Shown here: positions 45,435-54,022 of the stretch, piece after piece
How the letters are laid out: each line of letters starts with the position of its first letter
How positions within the stretch are numbered: position 1 is the stretch's first letter
Source: Vibrio splendidus
Lineage (GTDB): Bacteria; Pseudomonadota; Gammaproteobacteria; Enterobacterales; Vibrionaceae
Length of the DNA stretch: 64,000 nt
NCBI RefSeq assembly: GCF_003345295.1
Contig: NZ_CP031056.1
Location: 62,001-126,000 of the forward strand
Direction: 5' to 3'
Position numbers and translations under genes: made by a program
The notes under the pieces: model-generated
The model's input: only the letters and a program-made list of their open reading frames with translations
Told to the model about the DNA's origin: nothing
The model's database searches: none

Positions 45435-45973
45435 ATCCAAAAACAACAATAACAAAATTTGCTTTGGCACTGTTTTCACTCACTTGGCTGACGGGGTGCG
45501 GCTCTGCGAGTTTAGAAAACCACGTAGACACTACGCCAGAGCTCAAGCTAGAAACCTTTTTCAATGGGGAGCTAATGGCTTACGGCATGGTACTAGACCG
45601 CTCTGGTAACCTACTACGCCGTTTTGACGCTAAGCTTGTCGCGACTTGGGACGGTGACAAAGGCGAAATCAAAGAGTGGTTCTCTTTTGCTGATGGCGAG
45701 CGCTCAACACGCGTTTGGAACCTGATAAAAACCGGCGAAAACACCTATTCAGGCACTGCTAATGATGTAGTCGGTACCGCTTATGGCGAGACTCTAGGTT
45801 CTGCTCTGTATTGGAAATATGACTTAGAAATCGAAGTCGACGGCAGCACCTATGAAGTCGTATTAGACGACTGGATGTTCTTGATGGACGACAAACGCCT
45901 GTTCAATAAAACCGAGATGTCTAAGTTCGGCTTTAAAGTCGGAGAGGTCATCTTATACATAGAGAAGATTTAA
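45431..45973 (+). CDS. DUF3833 lipoprotein
   Basis: A 180-aa lipoprotein with lipobox LTGC, Cys23. The domain pattern is LKLETFFNGELMAYGMVLDR, FSFADGERSTRVWN, ALYWKYDLEIEVDGSTYEVV and DDWMFLMDDKRLFN, matching DUF3833. It is the last gene of the ECF/ChrR run and is followed by a terminator at 46073. Unknown function; its constant company with chalcone-isomerase-like and DUF2878 genes suggests a shared envelope lipid task. Confidence 0.86.
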   Translation: MNPKTTITKFALALFSLTWLTGCGSASLENHVDTTPELKLETFFNGELMAYGMVLDRSGNLLRRFDAKLVATWDGDKGEIKEWFSFADGERSTRVWNLIKTGENTYSGTANDVVGTAYGETLGSALYWKYDLEIEVDGSTYEVVLDDWMFLMDDKRLFNKTEMSKFGFKVGEVILYIEKI

Positions 45974-46072
45974 TTTAACCGCTCTTTCCTGTTCCCATTT
46001 TCATCAACGGTAGCCCTTACCCCAAAAGACACTTTCAGCCTACCATATAATCTCAGCCCACAATGCAATCTC

Positions 46073-46104
46073 AACCCACAACAGAAAATTGTGGGTTGTT
46101 CTGT
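46073..46104 (+). terminator. Terminator of the ECF/ChrR operon
   Basis: A 9-bp stem (46073-46081 with 46089-46097), then a T-rich stretch. It lies 100 bases after the DUF3833 stop. The remaining gap to 46287 holds a 16-base palindrome listed separately. Confidence 0.75.
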
Positions 46105-46118
46105 TTAATCCCTCGAAT

Positions 46119-46134
46119 AGCATACCTGTATGCT
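46119..46134. promoter_or_regulatory. Palindromic site upstream of the 87-aa gene
   Basis: AGCATACCTGTATGCT is a 7+2+7 inverted repeat. AGCATAC recurs as a half-site at 46162. It may be an operator for the gene at 46287; no regulator is assigned. Confidence 0.35.
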
Positions 46135-46286
46135 CAAGCCTTTGTGCTAAGATGCGCCACCAGCATACAAATGGGCTAAACTCAGTTGAGCGGATGTGAT
46201 ACACAGTTCCACCAATTCAGAGCACTTCCCCATTGTTTCGCTAAGCGTAGATTCCCTACCATGAATAATTGAAAAGGCTTTAAAGC

Positions 46287-46550
46287 ATGAGCAAGTTGAC
46301 CTCAGCGGAGCGTAAAGCTCGCGACAATGAACGTTTCTCACAACGTGTAAACGACCGCAGAGAAAAAGGCGAAGACGTAGTTGCTTACGCACTGACCAAC
46401 AAGAAAGCTGTAAAATTCCTGACTAAGTCGGAAAAGAAACGCTTCAATGAAGCGAAAGTCATTCGCCAAGAAGAACAGCGAGTGAAAGATCAAGAAGAAC
46501 TCAACAGAATCGAAGACTCATTCACGACCAAACAGTTCGACGAAGAGTAA
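46287..46550 (+). CDS. Small charged helical protein of unknown function
   Basis: An 87-aa protein, almost all charged and helical (SAERKARDNERFSQRVNDRR, FLTKSEKKRFNEAKVIRQEE). A coiled coil or nucleic-acid contact is plausible. AAGG lies nine bases before the ATG. A perfect terminator follows. No family is recognised beyond likely Vibrio conservation. Confidence 0.7.
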   Translation: MSKLTSAERKARDNERFSQRVNDRREKGEDVVAYALTNKKAVKFLTKSEKKRFNEAKVIRQEEQRVKDQEELNRIEDSFTTKQFDEE

Positions 46551-46560
46551 TCTGATTTCA

Positions 46561-46590
46561 AAAGCGCTGGCTCTATGCCGGCGCTTTTAC
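46561..46590 (+). terminator. Terminator of the 87-aa gene
   Basis: An 11-bp stem with one G-U pair (46561-46571 with 46577-46587). Downstream, a tandem CTTCCTAT repeat (about 46630-46655) precedes the next gene. Confidence 0.85.
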
Positions 46591-46779
46591 CTTACGCGCT
46601 TTACCTTTAGGCATTTTTTCCTTTCTGATTATCTTCCTATCTTCCTATCTTCCTACGACTTTCTCAAACCTCTGTTTTATCGATCTTACTCATGGATCTC
46701 TGCATCTTGGTCTTAGATCTCAGCAAACAGATATTCAAAGCCTTACTATCTCGATTCAATTCAACAATTCCGAGTCACC

Positions 46780-47454
46780 ATGATTTTAATCACCGGATCA
46801 AGCAGCGGTTTAGGCGCAGCTTTAGCCAAGCAATATGCGAACACATCAAACAGCCGTCAGCGCTTAATGATCACTGGCCGCAGCTCCCAACGTTTAGCTG
46901 AATTAGCGAAAAACCTACCAGCAGATACCGTTAGCCAAGCCTGTGACTTGTGTGACCCGCGCTCCGTGAGCGAACTGCTTGATGCCTTACCAGAAACACC
47001 AAAGCTGGTGATTCATAGCGCAGGCAGTGGGTACTTCGGTAAAATTGAACAACAAGATCCCACAGCTATTAGCGACATGCTGAAAAACAACATCGAGTCC
47101 TCGATATTTCTGATTCGCGAGCTTGTTCAGCGTTACAAGGATCAATCTGTCACCATTGCTGTCGTAATGTCGACCGCGGCTCAAGGCGCTAAAGCAGAAG
47201 AGTCGACTTACTGCGCAGCAAAATGGGCAGTTAAGGGCTTTATTGAATCGGTCAGGTTGGAGTTAAAAGGTCACCCAATGAAAATCGTTGCGGTTTACCC
47301 CGGCGGGATGGCAACCGAGTTCTGGAGAACCAGCGGCAAAGCGATGGATACCTCAAGCTTTATGACCGCACAAGAAACCGCTCAAATGCTGCAGCAGGCG
47401 TTAACCAGCACCGAGCATGGATATGTGTCAGATATCACGATAAACCGCGGTTAA
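46780..47454 (+). CDS. Short-chain dehydrogenase/reductase
   Basis: A 224-aa SDR with the cofactor motif LITGSSSGLGAALAKQYA, the HSAGSGYFG segment, MSTAAQGA (Ser) and YCAAKWAVKG (Tyr-Lys). VYPGGMATEFW follows. Single gene; substrate unknown. Confidence 0.87.
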   Translation: MILITGSSSGLGAALAKQYANTSNSRQRLMITGRSSQRLAELAKNLPADTVSQACDLCDPRSVSELLDALPETPKLVIHSAGSGYFGKIEQQDPTAISDMLKNNIESSIFLIRELVQRYKDQSVTIAVVMSTAAQGAKAEESTYCAAKWAVKGFIESVRLELKGHPMKIVAVYPGGMATEFWRTSGKAMDTSSFMTAQETAQMLQQALTSTEHGYVSDITINRG

Positions 47455-47566
47455 CGGCTAATGAGAGCAGCGAACAGGTAAACCGAGCTATTCCGCTAAT
47501 TATTTGTGAGGGTGAGCACGAAAGTGTGCGACAATGCTCGGCGTAAATTCATATTCAAGGTTTATT

Positions 47567-47806
47567 ATGAAACTTCTAGTTCGTAACCTATCGCGCTCTA
47601 CTGCAGAGCAAGACATCCGTGTTCTATTTTCTGAGTTCGGCTCAGTAAAAGAGTGCAGCCTAGTTTTAGACCAAGAAACTGGCGAATCTAAAGGCTTTGC
47701 TTTTGTTGAAATGCCAGAGCACGAAGAAGCTAAAGCGGCACTAAACAAGCTGAACTTGTCAAAGCTTGGCAAAAACACGATTCGTGTAAAAGTAGCTAAC
47801 TCTTAA
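47567..47806 (+). CDS. RNA recognition motif (RRM) protein
   Basis: A 79-aa single-domain RNA-binding protein. RNP2 is LLVRNL and RNP1 is KGFAFVEM; the full beta-alpha-beta fold is covered. Bacterial RRM proteins of this size are often cold-induced and post-transcriptional. I start at ATG 47567 (AAGG seven bases upstream); the frame continues 11 codons earlier. A very long terminator hairpin follows. Confidence 0.9.
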   Translation: MKLLVRNLSRSTAEQDIRVLFSEFGSVKECSLVLDQETGESKGFAFVEMPEHEEAKAALNKLNLSKLGKNTIRVKVANS

Positions 47807-47864
47807 TCGTGTAAACGCTTTATAAGCCACATGGCTTAGCTTAAGCAGCACAAGCACAGATGAT

Positions 47865-47915
47865 AAAGCCCGTAACGATATAACGCTTTCCAGCGTAATA
47901 TCGTTACGGGCTTTT
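47865..47915 (+). terminator. Terminator of the RRM gene
   Basis: A 17-bp outer stem (47865-47881 with 47898-47914) encloses a small ACGCT/AGCGT inner stem, then T run. Likely bidirectional. Confidence 0.88.
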
Positions 47916-47954
47916 TGCTGCTCGCGATTCTCTTTTCACACGATTCGAATACGC

Positions 47955-48299
47955 CTACAGCCCTTCATGTTCATCAATAGCACGCCTTGCTTCTGCCATT
48001 GAACATCCAGATTCCATCACCAGTTGAGCGACGGTCATTGAGGGTGTCGCGGCCAACAGAGATGCCAAACACACCACAGGTTTAGGCAGCACTTTATCGA
48101 TTGCGATTGCTATCCAACCGTCTTTTTCGTGAGTTAACATCGTTTTAAATTCAACGAGTTGATGCTCTTGAGCGACCAACAGCCAATTGCGTGAACGACG
48201 AACTCGCTTCAACTGGCATCCACATTCTGCAGCATGCGCCATCACTTGGCTTTTATCACTCACACGATGTACAAAACTATTCAGTGGGACGCTAAACAT
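47955..48299 (-). CDS. Ribosome-recycling-factor-like family protein (Vibrio)
   Basis: A 114-aa basic protein: IPLNSFVHR-like N-terminus (VPLNSFVHRVSDK), AAECGCQLKRVRRSRNWLLV, and a C-terminal helix-turn-helix-like block (MTVAQLVMESGCSMAEARRA). It matches, from memory, a short Vibrio family labelled ribosome recycling factor (RRF_GI). It is not the canonical Frr, which is 185 aa. Function unproven. Confidence 0.65.
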   Translation of the reverse strand: MFSVPLNSFVHRVSDKSQVMAHAAECGCQLKRVRRSRNWLLVAQEHQLVEFKTMLTHEKDGWIAIAIDKVLPKPVVCLASLLAATPSMTVAQLVMESGCSMAEARRAIDEHEGL

Positions 48300-48406
48300 A
48301 ACTCTCTGCTAACCAATCTATTCCTACCATTCAAGAGATCGCTACCTATCTCTCAGTACTTTCTAACTGTCACTCAATAAAACCGTACGTAGGATTACAC
48401 AGACAT

Positions 48407-48449
48407 AAAAAAACCGCCAGTGATGCACTAAGCAGCCTCGCGGTTTTTT
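48407..48449. terminator. Terminator of the MalY-like gene
   Basis: AAAAAAACCGC (48407-48417) pairs with GCGGTTTTTT (48440-48449) around a 22-base loop. On the minus strand it ends in a T run. Confidence 0.7.
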
Positions 48450-48474
48450 GTTCTTTAGAGCCTAACGCTCGATA

Positions 48475-49707
48475 TCAGCAGCAGCTTTTTGAAGCGCCGC
48501 TATCACAGCAGTTTGAACTCTCCTGACTTCCTCGCTCAAACCCCTCAATTGCATCCGCCAACGCAGTAAATGATTGCTCAATATTGTCACGTGAAGTCGC
48601 GATATTCATTCGCATGAAGTTAGGACTTTCAGCACCAAACCAACCGCCCGGCGTTAATCCCATTTTAGCCTGCTCAAACACCACGTTTTTTAGCTCTTCT
48701 TCCGAAAAGCCGAGCTCTGAGAAATCAAACCACACTTGATAAGTCCCTTGTGGCTGGAAGACTTTCAATTGAGGAATTCGCTGCTCAGCAAACTCAGTGA
48801 TCCACTTAACCGTGTCTTGCAGATAAACCAACATACCGTCTAGCCACTCTTCGCCTTTTTCAAAGGCGGCAACCGTCGCAAAGGTCGTCAAGGCATTGCC
48901 ATGGTCAAGGTACATCGCCGCGACGTTGGTTTTGAACGCTTCAAATAGTTCATCATTGTTCGTGAACACATAGCCGTTTGAGATGCTGTGCATACCGAAG
49001 GTTTTTGCCGGAGAACCAATTAAGGTAATAACCTTGTCGTAGTCAAAGCTGGTTAAACTCGTAAAAGAATGACCTTCAAAAATAATGTCGGAATGAACTT
49101 CGTCGCTGATGATCAGCACATCGTGGCGCTTGGCGATTTCGATGACTTGTTCAATTTCTTGAGGTGTCCACACTCGCCCAGTCGGGTTATGCGGATTACA
49201 GAAAATCATCGTCTTCACTTTTTGCTCGATGATCTGTTGCTCCATACCATCGAAATCAATCTGGTAACCCTGTTCATCATTGAGCAATGGGCTTCTCACG
49301 ACCTGACGTCCTGCTTTATTCACCAAATTAGCAAACTGGTGATACGCCGGCGTATGGATAAGCACACCATCGCCTTCGTTGGTGAATTGGCGCAGTAACA
49401 GCGCGATACCAGAAAGCACACCCGGTACCTGAACAAACTTGTCTGTAGAAAGGTTTAAACCATGACGCTTTGAATACCATTGAGAAAGCGCTTCAAATAC
49501 AGCCTGCTCATGAAACTCATAAGAGTACACACCGCGATCAACCAAACGGTTCAACTCTTGAGTTATGGGTTCCGCCACCTGAAAATCCATATCGGCAACC
49601 CAATAGGGGAATACATCTGTGGTGTTATAAATGTTCTGTAGCATCTGCGGTTTGCTTTTGATAAACGCATTTTCACCATAGTTCGATGTGCTGTTAAACG
49701 CTGTCAT
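48475..49707 (-). CDS. MalY/PatB-type PLP aminotransferase/C-S lyase
   Basis: A 410-aa fold-type I PLP enzyme, likely cystathionine beta-lyase activity. It has FPYWVADMDF, FCNPHNPTGRVW and SDEVHSDIIF. The Schiff-base Lys lies in SPAKTFGMHSISNGYVF, and MRMNIATSRDNIEQ is the C-terminal Arg motif. The C-terminus carries an odd Cys-rich tail (SNCCDSGASKSCC) absent from MalY and PatB. I start at ATG 49707 with GAGG upstream; the frame runs 14 codons earlier. Confidence 0.87.
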   Translation of the reverse strand: MTAFNSTSNYGENAFIKSKPQMLQNIYNTTDVFPYWVADMDFQVAEPITQELNRLVDRGVYSYEFHEQAVFEALSQWYSKRHGLNLSTDKFVQVPGVLSGIALLLRQFTNEGDGVLIHTPAYHQFANLVNKAGRQVVRSPLLNDEQGYQIDFDGMEQQIIEQKVKTMIFCNPHNPTGRVWTPQEIEQVIEIAKRHDVLIISDEVHSDIIFEGHSFTSLTSFDYDKVITLIGSPAKTFGMHSISNGYVFTNNDELFEAFKTNVAAMYLDHGNALTTFATVAAFEKGEEWLDGMLVYLQDTVKWITEFAEQRIPQLKVFQPQGTYQVWFDFSELGFSEEELKNVVFEQAKMGLTPGGWFGAESPNFMRMNIATSRDNIEQSFTALADAIEGFERGSQESSNCCDSGASKSCC

Positions 49708-49829
49708 GGAGATGTCCTCAAATAGTGTGTTCGGTCTTTTTGCAATCAACTAAATTGCATGAATACCCTTAAGACGACGGCAAAATCAAAAAGACGAAGC
49801 TTTTAAAGAAATCTTGTGATTAATTTAAA

Positions 49830-50297
49830 TCAATCTCGCATCTCGACCTTTATCTCTGTTTTTACCGAGTTCGCGATAAAGCAGTTTTTGTGCGCCAAGT
49901 GATGCAGTTTTTCGAGTTGTTTGGCGGTTGGTTGTTTGGTGCCTAGAAACACAATGTCAGGTCGCAGAGTCACCTTAGTGACCGATGAGCGGCCTGATTC
50001 ATCTTCCTCAAGCACACCAATCGCATCATCCACATAAGACTCGATCACATACTTCTGCTTCGCAGCGATTCCTAGAAAAGTCAGCATATGACAGCTAGAA
50101 AGTGCCGCAATAAAGGCTTCTTCTGGGTCAACATTCGCTTCCACCGAGAATGGGAGCGGCACAACATGAGGAGAAGATGAAGCAGGCACAGTGATTCCAC
50201 CATCAAATTCCCACGTATGACCGCGGCTGTATTGATTGTCGCTAAAGGCTTCATCTGCCGCTTTTTGCCAACGAATGAGCGCACCATATTCAGACAT
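49830..50297 (-). CDS. OsmC family protein
   Basis: A 155-aa OsmC/Ohr-fold protein, a thiol peroxidase candidate. The two reactive cysteines appear in AALSSCHMLTFLG and HKNCFIANSVKTEI. It is closer to the general OsmC-like set than to Ohr. It lies 29 bases after the GFA-family gene and is probably cotranscribed. The likely role is organic peroxide handling. Confidence 0.87.
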   Translation of the reverse strand: MSEYGALIRWQKAADEAFSDNQYSRGHTWEFDGGITVPASSSPHVVPLPFSVEANVDPEEAFIAALSSCHMLTFLGIAAKQKYVIESYVDDAIGVLEEDESGRSSVTKVTLRPDIVFLGTKQPTAKQLEKLHHLAHKNCFIANSVKTEIKVEMRD

Positions 50298-50325
50298 AGA
50301 ACCATTCCTTTTTAATGTTCATTAC

Positions 50326-50718
50326 TTAACGATCAGCAGGATGATTCACACCATCGTTGGTCACCACATCACCAATATCAAAAGGGTTCACTCCTTCCAA
50401 ACAACCGATGTTAAAACCGTATTCATTTGGGCTTGAGCGGCGTTGGTGATGGGTATAGATACCGCAGTTTGAGCAGAAGTAATGCTTCGCGGTGTTGGTA
50501 TTGAATTGATAAAGCTTAAGATGCTCCGCACCTTTGAGGATCTTGATGCCATCTAGCGCAACAGAGCCCACAATCGCTCCCCTGCGACGACAGATAGAGC
50601 AATCACAACGACGTGGCTTTTCTATCCCGTTAGGTAGGCTGAGTTCAAGTTCGATTGCACCACAGTGGCAGGTGGCTTTGTGAAAAGGTTGGATAACCGT
50701 GTTGCCGACTACTTTCAT
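50326..50718 (-). CDS. GFA/CENP-V family zinc protein
   Basis: A 130-aa glutathione-dependent formaldehyde-activating-type protein. The zinc cysteines are in ATCHCGAIEL, CDCSICRRRGA and YFCSNCGIYTHH. Members act on formaldehyde-glutathione or similar adducts; most are untested. I start at ATG 50718, behind GGAGAG. First of a likely pair with the OsmC gene. Confidence 0.87.
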   Translation of the reverse strand: MKVVGNTVIQPFHKATCHCGAIELELSLPNGIEKPRRCDCSICRRRGAIVGSVALDGIKILKGAEHLKLYQFNTNTAKHYFCSNCGIYTHHQRRSSPNEYGFNIGCLEGVNPFDIGDVVTNDGVNHPADR

Positions 50719-50819
50719 TTTTCTCTCCAATCACGTCCTTGTAATCGAACTATCTTAACGAGAACCATTTACCTTGTCCGTAACCTAGCATTGAGTTCGA
50801 GAGATCCGTCATAAGCTAG

Positions 50820-51779
50820 CTAGCGAGTGAGCGATTCTTCTTTATCTGACTGATCTGATTTCTCAACCAAACCGCCAAAATTTTCAAATAGAAAATCCAG
50901 AAACAGTCGGATACGCTTCGGCTGATACTTTTTGCTGATGTACACCACATTCAAATCGGCACTGGACACCGACATCGCGGTATTGAAGTTCTTCATGTAG
51001 CCGTTAAGTAACGTCACGAGGCGCTGGTTATTGATGTCATCTTGCACATCCAGAATGGATTTCAGTGCAATCCCCTCTCCTTGTAGCGCCCAATAACGGA
51101 TCACTTCGCCATCATCCGAAAATCGCTTAGGAACCACCGTCACAGCCTTCTTCATGTCATGATCTTGGAAGTGCCAAGTTTTGAGTTCTTCGTTGCTGCG
51201 AAGCATCGCCAGACACGCATGATCAACCAAATCTTGAGGCTTGATCGGCGTCCCGTGTTTGGCGAGGTATTCTGGGGACGCGCACAGCACACGTCGGCTC
51301 GGTGATAAGCGTCTGGATATCAAACTGCTGTCGACCAACTCACCGTAGCGGATAACGATATCCATGCCAGATTCAGCGATATTCGACAGATTGTCGTTCA
51401 AATAAAGGTAGGGAATAACGTCGGGGTATTGCTGACAAAACTCCGACAAAATAGGCAATATGTACTGCTTACCGATGTCTTTTGGCGCGGCGATTTTTAG
51501 TGAACCTTTGACTTCTTTTACGCCATTTTGAATCAGGTTTTCAGCTTCGCTAACGTTATCTAATATCTCAAGACACGCCTTGTAATACAGCTCCCCTGAA
51601 TCGGTCAACGACACATGGCGAGTGCTACGGTTCAACAGCTTCACACCATATCGCTCTTCAAGCGCCTGCAGCCTTGCTGTCATTGTCGCAGGAGACAAGC
51701 CCAATTCACGCCCTGCCGCTGCTAGCCCGTGATGCTTCACGATACCCACAAACATTGCCATATCTGAAAATTTGTCCAT
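50820..51779 (-). CDS. LysR family transcriptional regulator
   Basis: A 319-aa LysR regulator: MAMFVGIVKHHGLAAAGREL and LSPATMTARLQALEERYGVK form the winged HTH. The effector domain extends to about 295, with a hydrophilic tail. It is divergent from the SDR-MFS-ene-reductase genes (158-base AT-rich gap), so these are its likely targets. The inducer is unknown. Confidence 0.9.
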   Translation of the reverse strand: MDKFSDMAMFVGIVKHHGLAAAGRELGLSPATMTARLQALEERYGVKLLNRSTRHVSLTDSGELYYKACLEILDNVSEAENLIQNGVKEVKGSLKIAAPKDIGKQYILPILSEFCQQYPDVIPYLYLNDNLSNIAESGMDIVIRYGELVDSSLISRRLSPSRRVLCASPEYLAKHGTPIKPQDLVDHACLAMLRSNEELKTWHFQDHDMKKAVTVVPKRFSDDGEVIRYWALQGEGIALKSILDVQDDINNQRLVTLLNGYMKNFNTAMSVSSADLNVVYISKKYQPKRIRLFLDFLFENFGGLVEKSDQSDKEESLTR

Positions 51780-51937
51780 TTCTCGCCCTTTCGCTTATTC
51801 ACTTATTGCCTATTCCCCGTTACTCAATCTCATTATTCAGCCTAACCGAATAATGATTTTATATTTTAGCTAATTATCAAAATTAATCGAATAAATATAA
51901 TAACAACCATCAGCAGAACAACGCAGGAATTCAGAAC

Positions 51938-52621
51938 ATGACCAACGAACTTAAAAACCAAGAAAAACACACATTCGTCATCATTGGTGGCACATCAGGT
52001 ATCGGCAAAGCTTTGGCTATGCAATTGAGAAATGAAGAGCACACGGTACACATTGCTAGCCGACATACAGGCCTCGATATCAGCAATGAAAAATCGATTT
52101 GTGATTACTTTGAATCAATTGGTGCCTTTGATCATTTGGTAGTAACGGCAGGCTCATACGCTCCAGGCGGAAAAGTCACCGACGTTGCCATCGAAGACGC
52201 GAAAACAGCCTTTGATACCAAATTCTGGGGAAGCCTAAACGTTGCTAAGCATGCTGCACGTTACATGACATCAAACGGCTCTATCACACTCACGACCGGC
52301 ATGCTGTCACGCAAAGTTGTTGCTGGCACTTACGTAAAAACTGCGATAAATGCAGCGCTAGAAAGCGTCACTAAAGTGTTAGCGAAAGAACTATCACCGA
52401 TTCGAGTAAACGCCGTCAGCCCCGGCCTTACCATGACGGAAGCCTACAAAAACATGGACGACTCAACTCGTTCAAGCATGTATGACAACGCCAAAAACAA
52501 CCTACCCGCAGGCAAGGTTGGTGAACCTTCAGAGATAGCTATGGGTTACTTGTTCTCGATTAATAACCCTTACGTTACGGGCTCGATCATCGACATTGAT
52601 GGCGGTGCACTGCTCGGCTAG
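51938..52621 (+). CDS. Short-chain dehydrogenase/reductase
   Basis: A 227-aa SDR: VIIGGTSGIGKALAMQLRNE (cofactor), VVTAGSYAP, TLTTGMLSRK, YVKTAINAALESVTKVLAKE and VSPGLTMTEAY. The Tyr-x-x-x-Lys pair is modified: TYVKTAI has Tyr but the +4 residue is not Lys, so catalysis may be altered. It is first of the cluster divergent from the LysR gene. Substrate unknown. Confidence 0.85.
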   Translation: MTNELKNQEKHTFVIIGGTSGIGKALAMQLRNEEHTVHIASRHTGLDISNEKSICDYFESIGAFDHLVVTAGSYAPGGKVTDVAIEDAKTAFDTKFWGSLNVAKHAARYMTSNGSITLTTGMLSRKVVAGTYVKTAINAALESVTKVLAKELSPIRVNAVSPGLTMTEAYKNMDDSTRSSMYDNAKNNLPAGKVGEPSEIAMGYLFSINNPYVTGSIIDIDGGALLG

Positions 52622-52729
52622 TTCCCGAATTTTTTTCAAAATTTCAGGCTATATAACTCACAGAAAAATTGAATGCAGGGCGCGTAATTCAAGCGCCCTT
52701 AACAACCATATCAACACAGGTCACTCAAC

Positions 52730-53938
52730 ATGAAACAACAAGTCATGAAACAAGAAAAGATGCCGTTTCAGGTTTGGATACTGACACTCGCGGCTTTTGC
52801 CATAGGTACAGCTGAGTTTGTTATTGCAGGTATTCTCCCACAAATCGCCACATCACTTTCGATCACTGAAGGTCAAGCAGGCTACCTAATCAGTGCTTAC
52901 GCGCTTGCTATCGTTGTCGGAGGGCCAATCTTAACCATCTACCTCGCACGCTTTAATAAGAAGATAGTGCTAATCGGTTTAATGGCTCTGTTCATTATTG
53001 GCAATGTCTTATCAGCCCTTGCTCCTAGCTACCCACTTCTACTTGCAAGCCGCGTTATCGCAGGCTTAGTGCAAGGTCCTTTCTATGGCATAGGGGCAGT
53101 TGTCGCGACCAATTTAGTGTCTGAGAAAATGGCAGGTCGTGCCGTTGGCCAAATGTTCGCAGGCTTAACGCTCGCTAACGTTCTTGGCGTTCCCGCAGGT
53201 ACTTGGGTGAGCTTGCAATTCGGCTGGCACACCACTTTCTTTACCGTGGCAGCACTTGGCACAGTTGCAATGATCTCTATCCTAACGTCAATCAAATCCA
53301 CAGGTCACAGTGAAGCGAAAGACATCAAAACTCAGCTCATGGCATTCAAAAACCCAATGCTCATTCTCAGCTTAGCAATCACCGCTTTTGCTTGGTCTGG
53401 CTTCATGACGCTTTACGGCTACCTTGCGCCAATCGCCATGCACATCACTGGCTACAGTCAAGAATCAGTAACTTGGATTTTAGTGGTTGTTGGAGTTGGC
53501 TTAATCATCGGTAACACCTTAGGCGGACGATCTTCTGACAAAAACCTAGGCAAAGCTTCAATGTTTTGGGCTGTAGCAATGATCGTGTCATTGGTGGTGG
53601 TTGGCCTTGTGGTAGACAACAAAATCCTCTTCGTTGCAGCCGCATTCATTTTTGGTATCGCTTCATTTGCCAACGTTCCAGCAATGCAACTTCGAGTAAT
53701 GAACCACGGTGGCGAAGGACAAGAGCTAGCAGCAACTGCGAATATCTCAGCGTTTAACTTAGCCAATGCTTTCGGTGGTTTCCTAGGCGGCATGGTACTC
53801 GACAGCCAACTAGGCGCAGGAATGATTCCGTTCGCAGCCGTTGTGGTTCCTATCGTCGGCTTGTTCTTAATCGCTAAAGCTAACCGAAACGAGAAGCCAC
53901 AAAGCAACTCAATATTTGCACCAACAGAAGCTAAATAA
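52730..53938 (+). CDS. MFS transporter, DHA1 (AraJ/YdhP-like) type
   Basis: A 402-aa twelve-helix efflux-type transporter. The start MKQQVMKQEKMPFQVWILTL leads to AIGTAEFVIAGILPQIA, the signature of sugar-efflux/AraJ-like DHA1 proteins. Motif A-like residues lie in ARFNKK and GGRSSDKN. It follows the SDR by 108 bases, with a small GC hairpin (52678-52698) between. The role may be export of a small organic compound; substrate unknown. Confidence 0.88.
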   Translation: MKQQVMKQEKMPFQVWILTLAAFAIGTAEFVIAGILPQIATSLSITEGQAGYLISAYALAIVVGGPILTIYLARFNKKIVLIGLMALFIIGNVLSALAPSYPLLLASRVIAGLVQGPFYGIGAVVATNLVSEKMAGRAVGQMFAGLTLANVLGVPAGTWVSLQFGWHTTFFTVAALGTVAMISILTSIKSTGHSEAKDIKTQLMAFKNPMLILSLAITAFAWSGFMTLYGYLAPIAMHITGYSQESVTWILVVVGVGLIIGNTLGGRSSDKNLGKASMFWAVAMIVSLVVVGLVVDNKILFVAAAFIFGIASFANVPAMQLRVMNHGGEGQELAATANISAFNLANAFGGFLGGMVLDSQLGAGMIPFAAVVVPIVGLFLIAKANRNEKPQSNSIFAPTEAK

Positions 53939-54022
53939 TTTAAGAACTCCGTAACGTCAAAGTGCCAATTCATTATCAAACTGGAATTGGCACAGCACTA
54001 AAAATTCATAAAGGTAGAGATC

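Noticed and set aside
46692..46901. Plus-strand ORF overlapping the SDR start at 46780
   Set aside because: Different frame from the SDR whose motifs are complete; no ribosome site.
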